This document shows positions 59,093 to 64,000 of a stretch of DNA of 64,000 bases, one piece after another; positions within the stretch are counted from its first letter, which is position 1; the number at the start of each line of letters is the position of its first letter. The notes below the pieces were generated by a model, which was not told where the DNA came from, searched no databases, and saw nothing but the letters and a program-made list of their open reading frames with translations. Source of the DNA: CAWAYR01 sp050250955 (GTDB taxonomy: Bacteria > Acidobacteriota > Vicinamibacteria > Vicinamibacterales > UBA2999). Made by a program: the position numbers and the translations under genes. Location of the stretch: positions 260,190-324,189 of the forward strand of contig JBFWNR010000005.1 in NCBI GenBank assembly GCA_050250955.1, in the 5' to 3' direction.

Positions 59093-61558
59093 TCAGAAGC
59101 CGATCTGCAGCTGCACCGACGCCGTCCGCGGCGCGCCGAGCATGAGCTGGTTGGCGTAGAGGAACGACGGGTCGACCTGGCTGACGTAGAACGGGTCGCT
59201 CCACGCCGCGTAGACCGCGTCGGTCACGTTGTCGACGCGCGCGGTCACGCGGAGCCGGCCCTGGGTCCAGGCGGCGTAGACGTCGCCGACCCCGTAGCCC
59301 TTCATCGCGATCAGATTGGCGTTGTTGGCGTAGCGCTCGCCGACATAGCGGGCCGAGCCGCCGACCTCGAGCGGCCGCCCGGCGATGTTCTGGTAGCTGG
59401 CCCAGAGGTTCGCCGTTGCCTTGGGCACGTTGGGCGCCCGGTTGCCGGCGAAGCGCTGGAAGTTGGCCGAGGACCGGAAGGTGGCGTCGGTGTAGCCGAA
59501 GTTGGCGCCGACCCTGGCATTCGCGCCGGCCTGCACCGCGGCGCCCAGCTCGACGCCGCGGGAGGTAATCCCGCCGATGCTGGTCACGCTGTCGAGGGCG
59601 AAGCGGTCGAGGACGTCGTCGCGGCGGACGTCGAAGTACGCCGCGGTGAGCTGCGTGCGGCCGCCCTGCAGGTCGGCCTTCGCGCCCACTTCCCATTGGG
59701 TGGTGCTGGTGAGGTCGAAGTTCTGGTTGGCGTTGACCAGGAAGATGTTCGAGCTGACCGGATCCTTGGCGGTGCTGAACTGGCCGTAGGCGACCAGGCC
59801 GGGCTGCAGCGTCACCACGGAGCCGGCGCGCCAGCTCCACCAGGTGAACGCCCGGGTGAATCCGCCGGCCTCCGGCACCCGCGTCGGACTCAGGTTCTGG
59901 CGGTCGAGATCGAGCCCGTCGTAGCGCACGGCGCCGGTGACGCGCAGCCGGTCGGTGACGGCCAGCGAGTCCTCGAGGAAGACCGCCCAGGCGTCGATGA
60001 ACGTCGGGCTGATGCCGCGCAGCTCCAGCGGACCGTAGCTGCCGGGCACCGGGGCGAGCAGGTCCACGGCGTCGCCGGGGGCGAGCGGCACCTGGCGGCG
60101 GAACCCGCGCGTGCGCTCGAAGTCGAGCGCGGACACCTCGGTGCCGACGACCAGGCTGTTGGCCCGGCCGCCGATCGGCCGGTCGACGTTGACGGTGAGC
60201 CGGTCGCCGTAGAGCCGCTGATCGTGGTTGATCAGGAAGTAGCCGTAGTAGCGCTGGATCTCGCCGACGGTGCGGCACACGTCGACCACCGCCGCGCAGT
60301 AGACGTAGCCTTCGGCGTTCTGCCAGCGGCGCTCGGCATCGAACCCGTAGGCGACGTTGGTCAACGTCACGCCGCTGGCCAGGTCCCAGGCGACGTCGGC
60401 GCGCAGCAGCGTCTGGTCCGCACGGGCGACACCGTCGTCGACGTTGTAGTTGACGAAGCGGGTGCGGCCGTCGATGGTCTCGCCGGTGGTGGTCCGCAGG
60501 ACGTCGAGCGGCTCGACGGCGGCGCTCTGCGGGACCAGGGGCGTGCCGAAGTACTTGGCCAGGTCGTCGTCCAGGTAGTCGGCACTGAGCTTCACCCGGA
60601 CCCGCGGCACCGGCCGCCACAGCAGGCTGGCGGTCAGGTTCGTCGAGCCCGAGTCCATGCGATCGACGTAGCCGTCCGAGCCGCTGCGGCTGACGTCGGC
60701 GCGGTACCACAGCGTGTCGGCGATCGGCCCGGTCACGCCCGCGGCCGCATGGTAGGTGTTGAACTGACCGTAGGAGAACAGGGCGTTGCCGCGCGTCGTC
60801 GCGGTCGGCTCGGCGCTCTTGGTCACCGCGTTGATGGCTCCGGCCACGCTGCCCTGGCCGTTGACCACCGACGACGGCCCGCGCAGGAGTTCGATGCGCT
60901 CCAGGTTGAACGTGTTCTGCGGCCGCATCACCATCGTGCTCGGTCCCAGCCAGATGCCGTCACGCAAGGTCGCTACCTGCGATGCCGTGAAGCCGCGCAT
61001 CGTGAACGACGACGGCGCGGTGGGATGTTCGCCCGAGACGACGCCGGCCATGCGCCCGACGGCGTCGCTCACCTTCTGATAGCCGCGCGCGTCCATCACC
61101 CGGCTGTCGAGGACGTCGATCGAGGCCGGGATGTCGAGGGCGCGCAGGCCGAGGCGGCTGGCCGTCGTGGGCGAGCCGTTGAGGCCCAGGTCGCCGACGG
61201 TGCGGCCGACCACCATCACCGCCTCGCTGGCCACCAGCGGTCCCAGGTCGATGTCCACGCCGGTCATCGCCGCGGTGACCTCGACACTGCGCGTGCCGTC
61301 GGCGACGCCCGGAAACGCCGCCCGCACGGTGTAGCGGCCGGCGGCCGGAACCGGCAACGAGTAGGCACCCGAGCCGTCGGTGGTGGCCACGGCGTCCTGG
61401 CCGTCGAGCGAGACCCGCGCGCCGGGCACCACACCGCCGTCGCTGTCCTTGACGACGCCGCTGATGGTGAGAGCGGGTTGCGCGGCGACGACCGGGGCAC
61501 TCGTGGCGGCCCACACGCTGAGGGCGACCATCAGGACGGACATGCGGCGACTCGGCAT
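59093..61558 (-). CDS. TonB-dependent siderophore-type receptor
   Basis: 821 residues. Signal peptide (SVLMVALSVWAATSAPVVAA), a carboxypeptidase-regulatory-like domain (ISGVVKDSDGGVVPGARVSL), then a siderophore-receptor-type plug (LRALDIPASIDVLDSRVMDA; MAGVVSGEHPTAPSSFTMRG; FNLERIELLRGPSSVVNGQG) and a barrel ending in Phe (SVQLQIGF). It lacks the STN domain of the receptor at 36214. The likely cargo is a ferric siderophore or similar. ATG 61558 is preceded by TACGCT at a 6-base distance; an in-frame start 75 bases upstream is less likely because the signal peptide begins at 61558. The Rrf2/oxidoreductase genes follow after 60 bases. Confidence 0.88.
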   Translation of the reverse strand: MPSRRMSVLMVALSVWAATSAPVVAAQPALTISGVVKDSDGGVVPGARVSLDGQDAVATTDGSGAYSLPVPAAGRYTVRAAFPGVADGTRSVEVTAAMTGVDIDLGPLVASEAVMVVGRTVGDLGLNGSPTTASRLGLRALDIPASIDVLDSRVMDARGYQKVSDAVGRMAGVVSGEHPTAPSSFTMRGFTASQVATLRDGIWLGPSTMVMRPQNTFNLERIELLRGPSSVVNGQGSVAGAINAVTKSAEPTATTRGNALFSYGQFNTYHAAAGVTGPIADTLWYRADVSRSGSDGYVDRMDSGSTNLTASLLWRPVPRVRVKLSADYLDDDLAKYFGTPLVPQSAAVEPLDVLRTTTGETIDGRTRFVNYNVDDGVARADQTLLRADVAWDLASGVTLTNVAYGFDAERRWQNAEGYVYCAAVVDVCRTVGEIQRYYGYFLINHDQRLYGDRLTVNVDRPIGGRANSLVVGTEVSALDFERTRGFRRQVPLAPGDAVDLLAPVPGSYGPLELRGISPTFIDAWAVFLEDSLAVTDRLRVTGAVRYDGLDLDRQNLSPTRVPEAGGFTRAFTWWSWRAGSVVTLQPGLVAYGQFSTAKDPVSSNIFLVNANQNFDLTSTTQWEVGAKADLQGGRTQLTAAYFDVRRDDVLDRFALDSVTSIGGITSRGVELGAAVQAGANARVGANFGYTDATFRSSANFQRFAGNRAPNVPKATANLWASYQNIAGRPLEVGGSARYVGERYANNANLIAMKGYGVGDVYAAWTQGRLRVTARVDNVTDAVYAAWSDPFYVSQVDPSFLYANQLMLGAPRTASVQLQIGF

Positions 61559-61564
61559 CCGTGC

Positions 61565-61570
61565 AGCGTA
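61565..61570 (-). promoter_or_regulatory. Leaderless-type -10 box (siderophore-type receptor)
   Basis: TACGCT on the minus strand ends 6 bases before ATG 61558. Confidence 0.4.
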
Positions 61571-61588
61571 GGAGGCGAGCAGGCCGGC

Positions 61589-61612
61589 CCGTTCGCTGTA
61601 ATCAACGAACGG
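61589..61612. promoter_or_regulatory. Inverted repeat upstream of the siderophore-type receptor
   Basis: CCGTTCG (61589-61595) and CGAACGG (61606-61612) flank CTGTAATCAA. It lies where an activator or repressor could bind above the TACGCT -10 box; the two 7-bp arms are perfect. Confidence 0.4.
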
Positions 61613-61657
61613 CACCGCTGTCTCGTCGAACACCCCGTTTGGGCAGATGAACCGTCG

Positions 61658-63835
61658 TTACAGCTGGAGCAACCACGTCAGCTTCACCAGCAGCTGCCGC
61701 GATTCCACCGGCGCCGGCACCAGCACGCCGCGGCCGTCCACCGCCGAGCGGTCGTTGTAGACGACCGTGAAGAACGACAGCGGCTGGTACTCCCACACCA
61801 GCCGGGCGTTGGCCGTCAGCTGGCGGGCCACGGTGTTCCACTGCACGAAGCTCACCAGTTGCAGCCGCGGGTGCGCCGCCAGCCGGCTCTCGGCGCCGAG
61901 CAGGTGGGTGGTCAGCCGCGCCTTCGTCGTGCCGACGTTGCGCAGCCGGTTCACCGTGTAGTCGAGATTGACGGCCAGGCTTGGGTCCGGCGTGGCCTGC
62001 AGCACGCCGCGCCATGTTTCCAGCGTGCCGTCGAAGTAGCCGCCGAGGGCGCCCTCGAAGCGGACGGCGGCCTTCGCCGACGGATCGGTCTGCACGGTGA
62101 CCAGGTGGCGCAGGTAGTCGTAGGCTCCCGGCGCGATCGACACGCCGGGCAGCGGCCGGAACGTCGCCCGCGGGCGCTGCCAGTTCGGCTGGGCGGCGTA
62201 CTGCAGGGTGCCGCCGTTCTCGAACTGCAGCGTGAAGGGCCGGATCGAGACGAAGCCCTCCTGCACCTGGCCGTCGTTCGGGTCGATGAAGTGCTCGAAC
62301 GTGAAGCCCGGTTGGATGCGGCGCACGAACCGGGGGCGCCAGCGCGGCCGCCAGTCGAGGGTCACCGCCGGGCTGATGCGGAAGTAGTCGTTGCGCACGA
62401 CGAACCCGGAGCGCGCGTCGTAGCCCTGCGTGACCAGTTCGGAGATGTAGCCGACGTAGCCCCAGTTGGTGTCGTTGGCCGCCCAGACGAAACCGCCCAC
62501 GCCCTCGCCGCCCGGCCCGTCGGTGGACGAGCCGGTGAGCGTGCCGCGGACGAACGAGGTGGCCGTGGGCCGCCAGAAGCCGTCGATGCCGCCGACGAGA
62601 TTGGTGGCGCCACCGCGATCGTGCCGGGCCGTCACCAGCCCGCCGAGACGATTCTGGCCGCTGAAGTTCTTCACGTAGCGCGCGACGCCGAATTCGCTGC
62701 CGGTCGCGCCGCCCTGCGCCACCGCCAGCGCGCCGAAGGCGTGCCCGGCCGAGCGCACCGACAGGCGGGCGCCGGCGCGGATCGGCAGCGGATTGCCGGC
62801 ATCGTCGAGGCCGATGCGCCGCGAGAAATACGGCTCGAACCGCCCGCCGTTGCCGGTGAAGAAGGTGCCGCGATTCTCGAGGAAGAACTGCCGCCGCTCG
62901 GGGAAGAACACCGAGAAGCGGGTGAGGTTGACCACCTGCCGATCGACGTCGGTCTGGCCGAAGTCGGGATTCACGGTCAGGTCGACGACGCTGTTCGGCG
63001 TCGGCGCCCACTTGACGTCGGTGCCGAGCTCACCGCCGACCCGCGTCGGTCGCCCGGGCGAGGTGTCGGGCCGGTCGACGTCGCCGACGGCGTAGGGCTG
63101 GATGCGCAGGTTGCGGCCGGGCGGCGGCGGCTCGAGGCCGGTCAGCACCCCGGCGTAGTCCATGCGGAACGGCTGCATCACCCGCGGCCACGGCGACCAG
63201 CCCGAGCTTTCGTTCTTGCGGCGGCTCAGCCGCTGGAAGTTGACGTTCCAGCGGTCGCCATCGGCGCGGTAGCGGAGCGTGGCCCATGGGATCGCCAGTT
63301 CGGCGGTCCAGCCGCGCTCGGTGCGGGCGGTGCGCGCGAACCACACGGCGTCGAAGTCCACGTCGGCCAGGCCGCCATCCACGGTCTGCTGATCCCGCAA
63401 TGCGCCGCGGGGGTTGACGCGAAAGACCACGGCGCTGCGGCCGTCCTGCACGCCGTCGATGGCGATGCCGAAGAAGTCGTCGGTGGTGTCGTCGAAGTCG
63501 CGGCGCAGGTCGCGGACGCGCAGGTCGGCGGCGCCCTCGGAGTCGAGGCAGACCACGCCGACGTAGAGGTGCCGATCGTCGAACAGCACGCGCACTTCGG
63601 TGGGTTCGGTGGCGGGCTCGCCCTGGCGCGGCTCGGCCTGCACGAAGTCGGTCGCGACCGGCGCGCGCTGCCAGTCGGCCTCGTCGAGCACCCCGTCCAC
63701 GGTGACGGCGCCGACCGCACGCGTCGCGGCGATCTCGGGACGCCGCTCCGGCGGGGCGAAGGCCTGTTGCGCAGCCGGAGCGCCGGGCCGTGCGAGCATC
63801 ATGACGAGGGCGAGCACGGCGGACCGATGTGGCAT
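61658..63835 (-). CDS. DUF5916 outer-membrane-type protein with CBM9-like domain
   Basis: 725 residues. Signal peptide (SAVLALVMMLARPGAPAAQQ). The first 200 residues match a family-9 carbohydrate-binding-like domain (AVTVDGVLDEADWQRAPVAT; EVRVLFDDRHLYVGVVCLDS). The C-terminal 520 residues are a DUF5916 domain, predicted beta-barrel, with landmarks NPDFGQTDVDRQVVNLTRFS, FFPERRQFFLENRGTF and FSRRIG. DUF5916 proteins are common in Acidobacteria, Gemmatimonadetes and Bacteroidetes and have no established function; the CBM9-like part hints at glycan binding. ATG 63835 begins the signal peptide; the frame extends 17 codons further. Confidence 0.92.
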   Translation of the reverse strand: MPHRSAVLALVMMLARPGAPAAQQAFAPPERRPEIAATRAVGAVTVDGVLDEADWQRAPVATDFVQAEPRQGEPATEPTEVRVLFDDRHLYVGVVCLDSEGAADLRVRDLRRDFDDTTDDFFGIAIDGVQDGRSAVVFRVNPRGALRDQQTVDGGLADVDFDAVWFARTARTERGWTAELAIPWATLRYRADGDRWNVNFQRLSRRKNESSGWSPWPRVMQPFRMDYAGVLTGLEPPPPGRNLRIQPYAVGDVDRPDTSPGRPTRVGGELGTDVKWAPTPNSVVDLTVNPDFGQTDVDRQVVNLTRFSVFFPERRQFFLENRGTFFTGNGGRFEPYFSRRIGLDDAGNPLPIRAGARLSVRSAGHAFGALAVAQGGATGSEFGVARYVKNFSGQNRLGGLVTARHDRGGATNLVGGIDGFWRPTATSFVRGTLTGSSTDGPGGEGVGGFVWAANDTNWGYVGYISELVTQGYDARSGFVVRNDYFRISPAVTLDWRPRWRPRFVRRIQPGFTFEHFIDPNDGQVQEGFVSIRPFTLQFENGGTLQYAAQPNWQRPRATFRPLPGVSIAPGAYDYLRHLVTVQTDPSAKAAVRFEGALGGYFDGTLETWRGVLQATPDPSLAVNLDYTVNRLRNVGTTKARLTTHLLGAESRLAAHPRLQLVSFVQWNTVARQLTANARLVWEYQPLSFFTVVYNDRSAVDGRGVLVPAPVESRQLLVKLTWLLQL

Positions 63836-63937
63836 GTGAATGCGAGCATCGACCCACGCCGTCGAGGGCTCCGCCGCGAATCCCACCGAGTGGCGGTCGT
63901 CGGCATCGAACGGTCGCCCGCGGCTGTCGTCTGGAAC

Positions 63938-64000
63938 TTAGCGCGCCGATGCGGTTGCCGTGCCGTGGGCCAGGTGCCGCCAGATCCTTTCCAGCGGCCC
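63938..64000 (-). CDS. C-terminal tail of an unidentified gene (partial)
   Basis: The minus-strand frame from the window edge reads LERIWRHLAHGTATASAR then TAA. Codons end almost always in G or C, matching real genes here, which is why it is reported. Only 20 residues are visible, too few to assign a family. It lies about 100 bases upstream of the DUF5916 start. Confidence 0.4.
   Translation of the reverse strand, partial: GPLERIWRHLAHGTATASAR

Overview
The window is a single stretch of GC-rich (roughly 70 %) bacterial chromosome with strong G/C third-codon bias throughout. Its gene content points to the phylum Acidobacteriota, most likely the class Vicinamibacteria: several large TonB-dependent receptors with an N-terminal carboxypeptidase-regulatory-like domain, a DUF1592/DUF1552 gene pair with an ankyrin partner, a DUF5916 outer-membrane-type protein, DUF3526 ABC permeases, many secreted peptidases, and an ECF-type sigma factor next to a CHAT protease. 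I saw no rRNA, tRNA, CRISPR array, insertion sequence or phage gene. The taxonomic call is inference from gene families, not from a marker gene.

Layout. 1-7.3 kb: the end of a secreted serine hydrolase, then a leftward operon for an exported haem-binding DUF1592 protein, a Tat-exported DUF1552 protein and a secreted ankyrin-repeat protein. Its upstream region carries a 61-bp tandem repeat. 7.8-10.7 kb: a large TonB-dependent receptor. 10.8-11.0 kb: a strongly structured non-coding element. 11.0-20.1 kb: a rightward cluster of sigma factor, membrane-anchored anti-sigma-like protein, exported TPR-CHAT protease, an unknown protein, a small HExxH metallopeptidase and a 1030-residue exported protein of unknown family. 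This is the best candidate in the window for an undescribed system. 20.1-26.8 kb: a glycine-zipper protein, an M23 peptidase, a methyltransferase, an M19 dipeptidase and a LytS/LytTR two-component pair. 27.1-34.8 kb: an M20-type amidohydrolase, a fused E1 alpha/beta 2-oxoacid dehydrogenase, a small secreted protein, an M28-PDZ peptidase and a beta-propeller protein.

34.9-39.4 kb is a clear iron-uptake operon (PepSY membrane protein, STN-type siderophore receptor, PKHD-type hydroxylase) behind a promoter with a Fur-box-like palindrome. 39.4-41.6 kb holds an M48 peptidase and a cupredoxin-like protein. 41.7-52.7 kb is a rightward run of one ABC ATPase, four ABC-2/DUF3526-type permeases and two TonB-dependent receptors, the second ZnuD-like with a Glu/His-rich loop, suggesting metal handling. 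52.8-55.1 kb: an M28 peptidase and a DUF4412 protein. 55.2-63.8 kb, all leftward: two more TonB-dependent receptors flanking an Rrf2 regulator and a thioredoxin-reductase-like enzyme, then a DUF5916 protein and the tail of one further gene.

Two themes connect the region. First, peptide and metal scavenging: at least six peptidases or amidohydrolases and five TonB-dependent receptors. Second, expression style: nine genes have a -10-like hexamer (TACAAT, TACGCT, TAGAAT or TAGGCT) only 6-9 bases before the start codon and no Shine-Dalgarno sequence, which predicts leaderless or near-leaderless mRNAs. Many operon-internal genes, by contrast, have a Shine-Dalgarno sequence.
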